NCBI GenBank assembly: GCA_947500505.1
Contig: CANMSL010000007.1
Span: 151,826 to 215,825 of the forward strand
From: an uncultured Aquimarina sp.
GTDB lineage: Bacteria; Bacteroidota; Bacteroidia; Flavobacteriales; Flavobacteriaceae
Direction: 5' to 3'
DNA: 64,000 nt
Both the position numbers and the translations under genes were made by a program. Numbering within the stretch: position 1 is the first letter of the stretch; every line of letters starts with the position of its first letter. The notes beneath the pieces were generated by a model. That model made no database searches, had not been told where the DNA came from, and saw only the letters and a program-made list of their open reading frames with translations. This document shows positions 26,742 through 36,636 of this stretch, in pieces.

Positions 26742-28430
26742 ATGAAACATCAAATCAAAAAACTTCTCATCTTTTTTATTTCAACAGCTTCATTACATAG
26801 CTGCAATTCTCAAGCTTCTAATAGTAAAAAATCAATTGCAGAAGCAATAACTACGATTCCTAATGCTAGTATTTCAGAAACTATTGCCTATTACCATAAA
26901 TTAAAAAAAGAGCAACCTAATGTATACAATTTTGATAATGAAAATGAACTAAATAAAGTAGGTTATCAATATTTAAATAATAGAAACGTTGAAGGAGCTA
27001 TTGAAATATTTAAGCTATTGGTTTCAGAATTTCCAGATTCATCCAATGCCTATGATAGTTTGGGTGAGGCTTATTTAAAAGATAATAATTTAGAGTTAGC
27101 TAAGGTAAACTATCAAAAATCTTTAGCATTGAACCCAAAAAATGGCAATGCTGAAAATTCGATTTTTAAGATTGATTATAAAACTTGTGAGCGTCCAAAA
27201 TTTGATCAAGTTTTTACCAGACACCAATATTTAGAAGATATAGATGAATTGGTTACACGAATTACAACAAAACATCCAAAGCCTTTTGAGTTTATTTCTG
27301 TAATTGACTTTACTAGTTTAGTAGAAAAACAAAAAGGGAAAATTAAAGACGGAATGAGCTACGGAGAATTTATTTGGCAATTAAGTCCAATAATTGCAAG
27401 TATTGGATGCGAGCATACCCATTTAAATGTTTTTAATCAAGAAGATGAGATGTTACCTGTTGAATTACGTTTTCCACTTGAGGCTCAATTAGTAAATACT
27501 AAACTACTAGTTATAAACCCAAGAGTAAATAATGAAATTGTAGCTATTGGTAGTTCTATTACCTCGATAAATGGCAAAACAATAGAAGAAATTACCGAGG
27601 ATATTTTTAAACATATAGCATCTAACGGACATAGCATTTCATTAAAACGAAAAGTTTTTAGTGCCTATATAACATCTTACATTCCATACTACTTTGGATT
27701 TCCAAAATCATACTCTATAACTATAGGGAATTCTAACAAGAAAATTGACTTATCTCAATTGACTAGTTTTAAGTATAAACAAATCAATAATGAACGTTCT
27801 TTTGAAATATTTAAGGATGAAAAAACGGCAAAATTATTTATTCCTTCCTTTAATTATTATGGAGGAAAACGATTAAAAGATTATAAAGCATTTATAGACA
27901 ATAGTTTTAATGAATTAAAAAGAAAAGGTATAGAGAATTTAATTATAGATGTAAGACGTAATGGAGGTGGTTGTTCTTGTGCGACAATATATTTATTACA
28001 ACATATTGCCCAAAAGCCTTTTAGATATTTTGATAAATCTTCCCAACTACCTGGAAATAAATCAGAGGCAGATATAAAATACCCATTAGACAATCATTTT
28101 AAAGGAAACACTTATATTCTAATTAATGGGTTTAATACATCAACCACAGGACATTTTTTATCAGTTGTTAAAGATCAAAATATAGCAACATTAATTGGAG
28201 AAGAATCTGGGGCAAGTTTTTATGCAAATAGTGCAACTAGAAATCATTTAGGAGCTAATACAGCAGTAGTATATAATATTGCAACTAAAACTTTTTTTAC
28301 TACAGCTAAAAACTTGCCAAGTAACAAAGGTGTTTTACCAGACCATTTTGTGTATAAGACAAGTCAAGACATAATAGAAGGAAAAGATGCTCAACTGGAA
28401 TATGTACTCAAACTTATTAAAAAAGAATAA
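26742..28430 (+). CDS. S41-family peptidase-like lipoprotein with TPR
   Basis: 562 residues. Lipoprotein signal ending at HSCN (Cys about 21). Residues about 60-145 are TPR-like (GYQYLNNRNVEGAIEIFK, YDSLGEAYLKDNNLELAKVN, YQKSLALNPKNGNA). The rest is a tail-specific-protease fold: a PDZ-like part (SITSINGKTIEEITEDIF) and the core LIIDVRRNGGG, NGFNTSTTGHFLSVVKD and IGEESGASFYAN. The catalytic Ser/Lys arrangement is not clear, so activity is uncertain. It ends before a strong terminator. Likely envelope-located. Confidence 0.82.
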   Translation: MKHQIKKLLIFFISTASLHSCNSQASNSKKSIAEAITTIPNASISETIAYYHKLKKEQPNVYNFDNENELNKVGYQYLNNRNVEGAIEIFKLLVSEFPDSSNAYDSLGEAYLKDNNLELAKVNYQKSLALNPKNGNAENSIFKIDYKTCERPKFDQVFTRHQYLEDIDELVTRITTKHPKPFEFISVIDFTSLVEKQKGKIKDGMSYGEFIWQLSPIIASIGCEHTHLNVFNQEDEMLPVELRFPLEAQLVNTKLLVINPRVNNEIVAIGSSITSINGKTIEEITEDIFKHIASNGHSISLKRKVFSAYITSYIPYYFGFPKSYSITIGNSNKKIDLSQLTSFKYKQINNERSFEIFKDEKTAKLFIPSFNYYGGKRLKDYKAFIDNSFNELKRKGIENLIIDVRRNGGGCSCATIYLLQHIAQKPFRYFDKSSQLPGNKSEADIKYPLDNHFKGNTYILINGFNTSTTGHFLSVVKDQNIATLIGEESGASFYANSATRNHLGANTAVVYNIATKTFFTTAKNLPSNKGVLPDHFVYKTSQDIIEGKDAQLEYVLKLIKKE

Positions 28431-28490
28431 AACGGCCTCATAAAATTTTGATTAAAACAATAGGTGAGTAGAGCGGTAATATTTTAGAGG

Positions 28491-28525
28491 GCGAGAACTT
28501 AATTTTGTTGAGTTCTCGCTTTTTT
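28491..28525 (+). terminator. Rho-independent terminator after the S41 gene
   Basis: GCGAGAACT (28491-28499) pairs with AGTTCTCGC (28511-28519), followed by six T residues. Confidence 0.85.
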
Positions 28526-28992
28526 AATTGGAGTTCTGCATAAACCTAAAGCGATCAAATGTTTTCTAAAATATAGAGAAACGAGCCGTACATTGTTTCC
28601 AAAATTATATGCAGCCTTGAATTTTTGTTTCTTTTGTTTCAAGACAAAAGATTATGCAAAAACTAAAAATGTTTAATTGGAATACAAATTAGAGCAAGTG
28701 TATAGAAATTTTAAAGTTTGGATGATGTGGCTGGAAAATTTTATACTGTTGCGTAAAGCTTACTAAATGTTTATGAGATTTTTTACAACGAGAACTTCAA
28801 TTTAATTTCTGAATTTAATTAGAAGCTAAAAGGTTTTGCTTTTTTTGGCGTTGCAAGCGATGGATAATTGTGTGTAAAATAAATTGCCATATCAGGCATT
28901 TATTTTTATAAAACAATCGAGCGCATAGGCAGCCTCAGCCGCATCAGCTCGCTAATAATTCCAAAGATTCTCAATCTTTAGAATTATTCCGT
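28526..28992. repeat. Repeat fragments between the S41 terminator and copy C
   Basis: No gene. A partial repeat at 28721-28770 reads GATGATGTGGCTGGAAAATT, close to the head of copies A and C. At about 28939-28954 CAGCCGCATCAGCTCGC is an inverted relative of GCGAGATGATGCGGCTG. At 28955-28990 AATAATTC-AAAGATT pairs with AATCTTT-GAATTATT in a one-mismatch hairpin. TGTGTGTAAAATAAATT near 28869 resembles tails next to copies A and B. The stretch looks like decayed or rearranged repeat copies. Confidence 0.55.
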
Positions 28993-29363
<371 letters not shown>

Positions 29364-29503
29364 GAACTAGGCTTGATAATAAACTTACCGTCCTCTTTTA
29401 CATGTAATCAATAAAATTTCACTTTTCCTTTTATTTAGTAAAATGTTAATTATGAACTATATGCAACAGCATATTCGTAATATTCGTATCTTATATCTTG
29501 ATA

Positions 29504-29917
29504 ATGGTTACCAATACTAAAATATTACAACTTGCTTTTGTGCTCGTTATATCTTCAACACATACTTGTGTTAAAGAAACGGATTCTTCCTATGTGGAAA
29601 AAATAGAAACTACATCTGCCATAAACACTCGTCCGGTTAATGCAGATAAAAAAACATTTGAAAAAAATTCTAAAATTACCCGAGCCGTGCTTATCACACA
29701 TTGCGGTAGTTGTCATCAAAGTTCGCTGGATTCTCATCAACCAGAAGCAATAAAGATTTTCGATCTGGATTTGGCAGCTAACTGGCATATTTCTCTATCT
29801 AAAGAAAACTTATCAGGAATTGCTAATCGTACCCAAAATAAATCAGCCATTACAACCGCACAAAAAGAAGCAATTACTACTTTCTTGCAACTTAAAGAAC
29901 AACAATTAAAGCAATAG
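29504..29917 (+). CDS. Small secreted protein with one CxxCH heme motif
   Basis: 137 residues from ATG 29504 (a TTG two codons upstream is also possible). A signal-like N-terminus (KILQLAFVLVISSTHTCV) could be a lipoprotein or cleaved signal. One c-type heme motif CGSCH, preceded by AVLITH, then LDLAANWHISLSKENLSGIA with a possible axial ligand, then a helical C-terminus. It resembles small cytochrome-c-like domain proteins of heme-binding type. It stands alone just right of repeat C. Confidence 0.6.
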   Translation: MVTNTKILQLAFVLVISSTHTCVKETDSSYVEKIETTSAINTRPVNADKKTFEKNSKITRAVLITHCGSCHQSSLDSHQPEAIKIFDLDLAANWHISLSKENLSGIANRTQNKSAITTAQKEAITTFLQLKEQQLKQ

Positions 29918-30264
29918 AATTCAATTTTTCGATACACTCCAACCCTGCTCTTCATCCAAAAATTAAATCCTTTTTACCAGAAGAAACTTAAAAAATCAGT
30001 ATCACACTTTAGTAAAATGTATTGTTTAATATATGGGTTTTAATTGCTTATAAATCAATTTATTAAGTATAAATGTGGTATCATTAATTTTATAGAATCT
30101 TTATTTCTAGACCCCATCTATTTTTTCCATAAACAATTCATTTCATTAATTATATTTATGAATTAGATAATAACTATAAATAAAAATTAATGAATTATAT
30201 CTATAACTTTGTCTCATAATTATGAAACAACTTCTAAAATTTTTATCATTTAAACTCTAATCAA
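29918..30264. other. Intergenic region before the dab operon
   Basis: About 350 AT-rich bases. TAACTTTG at 30204-30211 fits the -7 consensus TAnnTTTG and lies 54 bases before the first ORF of the dab cluster; no convincing -33 partner. AATTCATTAATT-type partial dyads at about 30130-30200 are too AT-rich to interpret. Confidence 0.4.
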
Positions 30265-30573
30265 ATGGAAACAAAGGAATTACCACAATTGAAAACGGTT
30301 ACCCAAAACATCGAATTAGTTAAAGGTGAATTTAACCCTTCTGAAGCTGCTCACGTAATTAGTTGCCTGATTAATGAAAAAATAAACTTTCATAAGCTTC
30401 AAAGACTTCAATTATGGGAAGGTGATCACTGCTGCAAAACCAACACATTGGACGGTCGTATCGATGAACTGGAAAACGGAAAGGAGATTGCTAATCAGTT
30501 TATCAATAGCATCAGAGGTCTGGGTAAAAATCTTACAATCAAAGGTACTTTAGAAATTAGTCTTGCAGAATAA
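30265..30573 (+). CDS. Small conserved-looking protein leading the dab operon
   Basis: 102 residues, soluble, mixed alpha/beta, not recognised. Notable features are QNIELVKGEFNPSEAAHVIS, the short WEGDHCCKTNT with a Cys pair next to His, DGRIDELENGKEIANQFINS and a C-terminal beta strand ITIKGTLEISL-like end. The His-Cys-Cys could bind metal. It starts the run of codirectional genes into dabB and dabA (22 bases to the next ORF), so a role in or regulation of inorganic-carbon uptake is possible but unproven. It is not a PII-like protein by sequence. Confidence 0.65.
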   Translation: METKELPQLKTVTQNIELVKGEFNPSEAAHVISCLINEKINFHKLQRLQLWEGDHCCKTNTLDGRIDELENGKEIANQFINSIRGLGKNLTIKGTLEISLAE

Positions 30574-30595
30574 TAACTAGTAAAGAATAACAACA

Positions 30596-30847
30596 ATGGA
30601 ATCATTAAAAACAAAAATTTTACAAACTATAGGAATCGCAATAGTACTGTTCTTTATTGTTCTTTCTTATAACCACAACCAACTTTTCCTGGATAAAATT
30701 GTATTGTGTTCTCTAATTATCGGAGGTCTATTAGTAATGAAAGCACGAATTAGCATTAAGAATACCGATTCTTCTAGAGCAGAGATTATGAACGCTAAAA
30801 CAACTGAAAATGACTTTTCAAAATCTTACAAAAAGCAATACTTCTAA
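30596..30847 (+). CDS. Small two-helix membrane protein before dabB
   Basis: 83 residues with two hydrophobic helices (about 9-25, ILQTIGIAIVLFFIVLSYN, and 32-48, KIVLCSLIIGGLLVMKARI) and a polar tail. It stops 7 bases before the chosen dabB start. It may be an accessory subunit or assembly factor of the Dab complex. Not recognised as a family. Confidence 0.55.
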   Translation: MESLKTKILQTIGIAIVLFFIVLSYNHNQLFLDKIVLCSLIIGGLLVMKARISIKNTDSSRAEIMNAKTTENDFSKSYKKQYF

Positions 30848-30854
30848 CATTCAT

Positions 30855-32297
30855 ATGGAAACCAACATAAACCCTAAAACACCTTTGACATACAAAATAG
30901 TTTCTGTGTTATTGTGGATGCTATTTGCAGGTAGCTTATTATTTCTTTCACTAAACTTTGGTAATACACCAAAATGGGAAATAGAAACTATTCTTAGAAT
31001 CAATAATTTTAGCATCTTAATCTGGACTACTGTTTTATTTTTTAGTGCAATTATAACTAGTTATGCAGGTAAATATCTACATGGTTTCAGATACCAAGGG
31101 CAATTTTTGATGTATTGCCTTGGCTTCACAGCTTCAGTAATGTTCTTGGTAATTTCCAACCACATTCTGCTATTGCTACTTAACTGGCTAATTATGGGGG
31201 TTTTTATGTCGCGGTTAATTGGTATCAATAAAAAATGGGGAGAAGCCAGAGAAGCTTCTAAATTTACATTTAAATATTTCCTAACAGGAACTCTATTTAT
31301 GTCTGCCGGAGTATTACTTCCGGCTTTTTACAGTAACGCTTTCACTGTAGAAGAACTTTCGACAGTTGTAGGTCAAATGCCGATGATGGTCACCATACCT
31401 TCTGCCCTACTAATTATGGCAGCCGCGATCGTACAATCAGCGATCTATCCGTTTCATCGCTGGTTATTATCCGCAATGACAGCTCCTACTCCAGCCTCTG
31501 CCCTTATGCACGCCGGTTTTGTTAATGGAGCAGGAATATTATTAGCATTGTTTGCTTCACTATTATTCGCCTCTAATACATTAGATATTTTATTTATCAT
31601 CGGAGGATTAACAGCAATCATCGCACAATTTACCAAATTGCTTCAGATCAATGTAAAACATAAATTAGCTTGTTCCACTATAGCTCAGATGGGTTTTATG
31701 ATTATGCAATGCGGTTTGGGCTTTTTCAATGCTGCGGTTGCGCACTTAATACTACACGGATTCTATAAAGCATATTTGTTTTTATCCTCTGGAGAAGAAG
31801 TTGAACAAACCAATCCACAAAAGCCTTTACAATTAAAGGTTAAACCCCTGCAAGCATTGGTAGTGTTAGTTTTTGGAATTCTAGGAGCATTATTGTTCGC
31901 AGTATGGACAGGAAAAGGTTCTAGTGTAGATAGTGGGATATTTTTAACACTAATTGTAGCAATTACGGTTGGTCAGGCAACATATAATATCGTCAAGGAA
32001 AAAAGTCTTTCTACGCTACAAAAAATACTGGTGATGCCAATACTATTTGTCACTGGAATCGGACTTTACGCACTGATGTATAACGCAGTTACAGTTTTGA
32101 TGGCAGATCTTCCTATGACGGCTAATGCTACACCATTGTCTGTTACACAAATAACTTTTGGAATCATTTTCTTGATTGGATTTTTTATTATGAAATTAGG
32201 TGGATATCAAAAGTTGCCGTGGCTATATGTGAAGTTAATGAACCTATCACAACCCAATAAAAAAACTATCTTAATGTATAAATCAAAATCGATATGA
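30855..32297 (+). CDS. dabB: DabB, proton-channel-like subunit of the Dab inorganic-carbon uptake system
   Basis: 480 residues from ATG 30855 (an upstream in-frame start at 30810 would overlap the preceding ORF). About 13 membrane helices of the NuoL/MrpA family, with the hallmark FHRWLLSAMTAPTPASALMH and GFVNGAGI and HKLACSTIAQMGFM. In Dab systems this subunit conducts cations and couples the gradient to directional hydration of CO2 by DabA, so that bicarbonate accumulates in the cytosol. It overlaps dabA by ATGA and is translationally coupled. Confidence 0.92.
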   Translation: METNINPKTPLTYKIVSVLLWMLFAGSLLFLSLNFGNTPKWEIETILRINNFSILIWTTVLFFSAIITSYAGKYLHGFRYQGQFLMYCLGFTASVMFLVISNHILLLLLNWLIMGVFMSRLIGINKKWGEAREASKFTFKYFLTGTLFMSAGVLLPAFYSNAFTVEELSTVVGQMPMMVTIPSALLIMAAAIVQSAIYPFHRWLLSAMTAPTPASALMHAGFVNGAGILLALFASLLFASNTLDILFIIGGLTAIIAQFTKLLQINVKHKLACSTIAQMGFMIMQCGLGFFNAAVAHLILHGFYKAYLFLSSGEEVEQTNPQKPLQLKVKPLQALVVLVFGILGALLFAVWTGKGSSVDSGIFLTLIVAITVGQATYNIVKEKSLSTLQKILVMPILFVTGIGLYALMYNAVTVLMADLPMTANATPLSVTQITFGIIFLIGFFIMKLGGYQKLPWLYVKLMNLSQPNKKTILMYKSKSI

Positions 32298-34678
32298 ATC
32301 CGACAATTCTAAGCAGTATTGATAAAGCGTCAAAAGTTATAGGTAAAACCTGGCCGCTATATACCTTTGTAGCATCTAACCCATTATCAGGGCATGAAAA
32401 CAGCTCTTTTAGCGAAGCAGTAAAAACTGCTAAGCACCATTTTGATGCCACTGTATTTCCCGAGGCGAAGATGTATCGCGAGGCTTGGGAAAAAGGCGAA
32501 ATCGATAATGAGCTAATAAAAAGGGTACTACTCGAAGAAGGACTGACTAAATCACCAGAAGAATATCTAAAACATATCGAACAGCAAAGCCAAAAGGAAG
32601 TTCTAAATGTAAATCACGTTATAGATCGCATAATGGCTAAGTGGCTGGCAGCCTTTATGGATGAAGGGCTTGCAGAGTGGCATATGCCATTTAAAAGTGA
32701 AGGATTCTATAACGCATGGAGACTGTTGGTAATTTATGATGATGAAACGGGTCTAAAATCCCTTAAAGATATTCCTCCCACAAGTCTGGATGCTTTAGAA
32801 TCTGTTTTAAAGGAGTTTCCAGAAAGTGAATATACCGAACTATTAACGTATCATCTTGCCGCCCTACCCGGATGGACCGGATATATCAATCATAGACAAG
32901 AGTCAGACTCAGAGTGGCAACGGCAATATCCAATAACAATATCAGATTATCTGGCAGCCCGTTTATTAACGGCTAAAAGTTTAGGTATCCCACTACTTCC
33001 TGAATCTAAGGATTCAACGGAAAATAGGCTGATTTTAAAATTACAATACCTCTGGCTAAAAGCCTGGGAACAGAGTTGGCAAAATCAACTGGTCCAGACG
33101 TTAGAAAGACAATCTGTAATGCCCCAGACAAATGAAAATGATAGCATACCTGATGCACAGATGGTGTTTTGTATCGATACACGATCAGAACTAATTCGCA
33201 GACATGTAGAATCTCAAGGAAACTACGAAACTTATGGATATGCCGGCTTTTTTGGAATCGCTATGGATTACGAGAGTTTAGAAGATGGGATCGTTCGTAA
33301 ATCGTGTCCTCCTATAGTTGGTTCGGCTTATAAAGTGACAGAACAGGCGCAAATTAGTGGCAAAAATAAATTAGAGAAGTACGTTGCTACAAATGAGATC
33401 ACCAAGTTTAAAAAGTACTTCTTAAAGCGAATGAAGAATATGCTACCTTCTGCTTTCGGATATGTAGAAGGGTCAGGATTATATTATGGTATATCCCTAA
33501 TTGCCCGGACCTTGTTGCCAGGTAAATTATACCAACAGCAAAAGAAAAAATCTAATGAGATAACCTCATTCTGTGCGCCGGATATCAATCCATATAATGA
33601 TCCACAATCTAATGGTATTACTCTCCACGAAAAAGTGGGTATTGTAAAGTCAGGATTTGACCTTATGGGATGGAATAAGTTTTCACCACTTGTACTATTC
33701 GTCGGCCACGGAAGTCACTCTGCAAACAATCCTTTTGAATCCAGTTTGGATTGTGGTGCTTGTGCCGCAAGTCCCGGAAGACATAATGCCAGAACACTTG
33801 CTAGGTTGGCTAACCAACCTGAAGTTAGAAAAGTATTGACAGAAACACACGGATTTCAAATTCCAAAAGATACATTGTTCATAGGTGCTGAGCATAACAC
33901 GACCACAGATCAGATTGTTTTGTTTGATTCTGAAATTCCGGAAACCCATAAAGTGCTTGTGGCGAGTCTAAAGAAAAATTTAGGCAAAGCACAACAATCT
34001 GCTACTGCGGATAGATTAGGTATGCGTTCTAAAAGTTTAGTTATCGCAGAAAAGAAAGCAAGCAACTGGGCAGAAACCAGACCGGAATGGGGACTTGCAA
34101 AAAATGCAGGATTTATTGTTGGGCCAAGAAGTCTGACACAAAATACTAACCTGGATAGTCGTTGTTTTCTTCACTCATACAACTGGGAATTAGATACCGC
34201 CGGAAAAGCACTGGAAGGTATTATGCAAGGACCTATGGTAGTAACACAATGGATTAACAATCACTATTACTTCTCTACGGTAGATAACAATACTTTTGGA
34301 GGTGGTTCTAAAATTACACATAATATCACTGGCAAGTTTGGAGTAGTACAAGGAAACGGTGGAGATCTTAAAATGGGACTTCCTCTACAATCATTATTCG
34401 GTTCCGATGATAATTTATATCATCAGCCATTACGATTATCTGTAATGATTCAAGCACCGATTAGCAGCGTTTCTGAAATTCTTGTGAGAAATGAAAACCT
34501 GAGAACATTGCTTGATAACGAATGGATATATTTGATGGTAATGGATCCTACTCAAAATAATGAGATATACAGATATAAAAAATCAATTCGGTGGGAGTCT
34601 ATGTCAAACACAAAGACAGTAGAATTAAATCAACAGATGAACACTAAAGAAAATGTACTAGAAGAACTTTCTGTATAA
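32294..34678 (+). CDS. dabA: DabA (DUF2309), beta-carbonic-anhydrase-like subunit of the Dab system
   Basis: 794 residues. The zinc and catalytic residues of characterised DabA are matched by Cys293 and Asp295 (VFCIDTRSE), His472 (FVGHGSHSANN) and Cys487 (LDCGACAASPGRHNAR), with the same 15-residue His-Cys spacing. It hydrates CO2 one way at the membrane, energised through DabB. In a heterotroph this supplies bicarbonate to PEP or pyruvate carboxylases and to biotin carboxylases. Ends before a strong terminator. The family is common in marine flavobacteria; no RuBisCO or carboxysome gene is nearby. Confidence 0.95.
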   Translation: MNPTILSSIDKASKVIGKTWPLYTFVASNPLSGHENSSFSEAVKTAKHHFDATVFPEAKMYREAWEKGEIDNELIKRVLLEEGLTKSPEEYLKHIEQQSQKEVLNVNHVIDRIMAKWLAAFMDEGLAEWHMPFKSEGFYNAWRLLVIYDDETGLKSLKDIPPTSLDALESVLKEFPESEYTELLTYHLAALPGWTGYINHRQESDSEWQRQYPITISDYLAARLLTAKSLGIPLLPESKDSTENRLILKLQYLWLKAWEQSWQNQLVQTLERQSVMPQTNENDSIPDAQMVFCIDTRSELIRRHVESQGNYETYGYAGFFGIAMDYESLEDGIVRKSCPPIVGSAYKVTEQAQISGKNKLEKYVATNEITKFKKYFLKRMKNMLPSAFGYVEGSGLYYGISLIARTLLPGKLYQQQKKKSNEITSFCAPDINPYNDPQSNGITLHEKVGIVKSGFDLMGWNKFSPLVLFVGHGSHSANNPFESSLDCGACAASPGRHNARTLARLANQPEVRKVLTETHGFQIPKDTLFIGAEHNTTTDQIVLFDSEIPETHKVLVASLKKNLGKAQQSATADRLGMRSKSLVIAEKKASNWAETRPEWGLAKNAGFIVGPRSLTQNTNLDSRCFLHSYNWELDTAGKALEGIMQGPMVVTQWINNHYYFSTVDNNTFGGGSKITHNITGKFGVVQGNGGDLKMGLPLQSLFGSDDNLYHQPLRLSVMIQAPISSVSEILVRNENLRTLLDNEWIYLMVMDPTQNNEIYRYKKSIRWESMSNTKTVELNQQMNTKENVLEELSV

Positions 34679-34700
34679 TTATGTATTAACTTTATTTTAT

Positions 34701-34732
34701 AGACCATCATTTTATTTGGTGGTCTTTTTTTT
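34701..34732 (+). terminator. Rho-independent terminator after dabA
   Basis: AGACCATCA (34701-34709) pairs with TGGTGGTCT (34717-34725) around a 7-base loop, with a run of eight T residues following. Confidence 0.9.
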
Positions 34733-34820
34733 CCAAAGTTTCTATCAATTCACAATGCGATTTTAGAAAGCAACAAAATTTGTCTGCACTCCTACAGCAG
34801 ATAAATAAAACAATAAGTAA

Positions 34821-36281
34821 TTATGCTTTTATAGGTTTTGAAGCTTTGATAACATTTCTCACTTTTCGCCAGAGATTTTTTGAAGCTAAAGATTTATCAT
34901 CTATATCACCCATTAAATGCCCTAAGCTTAATTTTTCTGTAGTACCTTCATATGATATATTGAGTACATCATCATCGGATATCATCGCCATAGACCACAT
35001 CTTAAAATCACGAGAAGGTTTTGCACCTTTCCACATGGTAACTACATCAGAATGCCTATCATCTTTTTTTATTTTGTCATACAATTTTAAGACATTTTTC
35101 TTAGGCCCTTCGATTAGCTGAAAGAAAACCTTTCTATGATAAATAAGACTTCCGGTGATATTATTTTGTTTGTTGTGAGTTCTAGCAGCTAAAAGAATAT
35201 CTTTAACATCAGAATTTTTTATTTCGGAATATGCCATCGATCTATAACTTACCTCGAACATTAAATCGTCTTGAAAAAAGGAATTTTTATAATCTCTGGG
35301 AAGCATTCCAAATCTGTTACTGAATAAATTTGAAAAATAACTGCGACTTGTATAACCTACTCGATAACAAACCTCAGAAATACTTAGATCAGTTGATTGT
35401 ATTAGTTCTTTTGCAAACTCTAACCGCAAATTAGTAATATATTGATTGGTCGAATATCCATAAAGAAAACGAGTTCCTTCTTGTAACTTTCTTATTGGAA
35501 TGCCAACCTTACGACTAAGCTCCGATATCGTTAATTTATTACCAATATTTTCTCTTATATAATCACCTAGTTCAGTTATTTTGGATAATTCTTCTTTACT
35601 TAATGACGGTTGAAAACTATCTGTTTTAGAATCATGATCGTGTGCTTCGATCTGTGATGCAAGCATATTTAAAACACCTGCCTCGGTAAGTAATCGACCA
35701 ACAAGGTCAGTTCGTTTATTATCAATAATAATTTCAGCAAATGTACCAGTTCGGGTATCTATATCTCCTAAATATCGATAAGGTCTATCTTTCTCATTAG
35801 GATCCAAGATATTCGCTAAATTAGATTTTAACTGCCTACTTATATTGTTTGAGTTGGTCGTACCCAATAATTTTGGATTTATAATCAAATAACAACATTT
35901 AAAATGTTTATTATTGGGAATAACAAATTCCGACTTATTCCCTGGCTCACTTATTAGAATAAAATTCTGACTCCGTTTAATTTTTTTAAATTCTTCTTCT
36001 TCTGGAAATTTCTGCAATTGATAACCAGAAGTTACATAACTAAAATAAAATGGTTTATTATCAGAAAACTCGAAATCGATTACCAGATCAGAACTGAAAT
36101 TAATATCATAAACCCAGGATACTAAGCCAGGAAAAAGCTCGTAAACATTGATGCTACCACTACCCTTTTCATTATCTAAAATCATTCGGGCTGCTCCATA
36201 ATCCTCTAGTAAATCTGCGTCTAAATAGACCGAAAATTTACGTAACATATCTATAGGACTACTTTCTTTTAACCCCAGCAT
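34821..36281 (-). CDS. AraC family regulator fused to a C-terminal BLUF blue-light receptor domain
   Basis: 486 residues in three parts. Residues 1-220 are an N-terminal sensor region of AraC type. Residues about 228-335 are the AraC HTH pair (KLTISELSRKVGIPIRKLQE; SISEVCYRVGYTSRSYFSNLF as key HTH). Residues 341-445 are a BLUF domain aligning to AppA without gaps at the photocycle residues: Tyr346 (SYRSMA; AppA Tyr21), Asn370 (Asn45), Gln388 (FFQLIEG; Gln63), Trp429 and Met431 (MWSMAM; Trp104, Met106). The domain should bind FAD and sense blue light. Convergent to dabA and divergent, over 355 bases, from a YqhD-like dehydrogenase gene. Confidence 0.88.
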   Translation of the reverse strand: MLGLKESSPIDMLRKFSVYLDADLLEDYGAARMILDNEKGSGSINVYELFPGLVSWVYDINFSSDLVIDFEFSDNKPFYFSYVTSGYQLQKFPEEEEFKKIKRSQNFILISEPGNKSEFVIPNNKHFKCCYLIINPKLLGTTNSNNISRQLKSNLANILDPNEKDRPYRYLGDIDTRTGTFAEIIIDNKRTDLVGRLLTEAGVLNMLASQIEAHDHDSKTDSFQPSLSKEELSKITELGDYIRENIGNKLTISELSRKVGIPIRKLQEGTRFLYGYSTNQYITNLRLEFAKELIQSTDLSISEVCYRVGYTSRSYFSNLFSNRFGMLPRDYKNSFFQDDLMFEVSYRSMAYSEIKNSDVKDILLAARTHNKQNNITGSLIYHRKVFFQLIEGPKKNVLKLYDKIKKDDRHSDVVTMWKGAKPSRDFKMWSMAMISDDDVLNISYEGTTEKLSLGHLMGDIDDKSLASKNLWRKVRNVIKASKPIKA

Positions 36282-36636
36282 ACTGATAATTTTAAAAATA
36301 AATTCTTGTATATTAAATAATGATAAAAACTGTACATCTTAATCAAGAAAAGTAAGCGTAACAAAATTAGTGAAATTTAATGTTTAAAATAATTATTTTT
36401 TATGTTTTCATTTACAATCATTAAATTGTTATAAGAGTTAACTTTTCAATTAGATGGTATCCATAAACGTAGTGAATCATAGGTTACAATGGTATTTACT
36501 TCTATTGCATCTAAAAATTTTTAATGGCTTTTCGCTTTTCTTATCATAGATCAACTATTTAACCATATTTTATTCTGAAATTTGTACTTATAAGTTTAAA
36601 GTAAAGATTAATTTCAAATACTAATAGTAAAGAATC
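36282..36636. promoter_or_regulatory. Shared divergent region of the BLUF-AraC and dehydrogenase genes
   Basis: 355 bases without a gene, holding the promoters of the light-sensor regulator (leftward) and the alcohol dehydrogenase (rightward). It is the likeliest place for binding sites of the regulator. ATTTGTACTTATAAGTTTA at about 36577-36596 is a weak promoter candidate. No clear direct-repeat operator stood out. Confidence 0.4.

Noticed and set aside
24918..27192. Shared 15-base string TATAAAACTTGTGAG at the end of the maturase fragment and inside the S41 gene
   Set aside because: A single 15-base match is expected by chance in AT-rich DNA of this length; flanks do not match.
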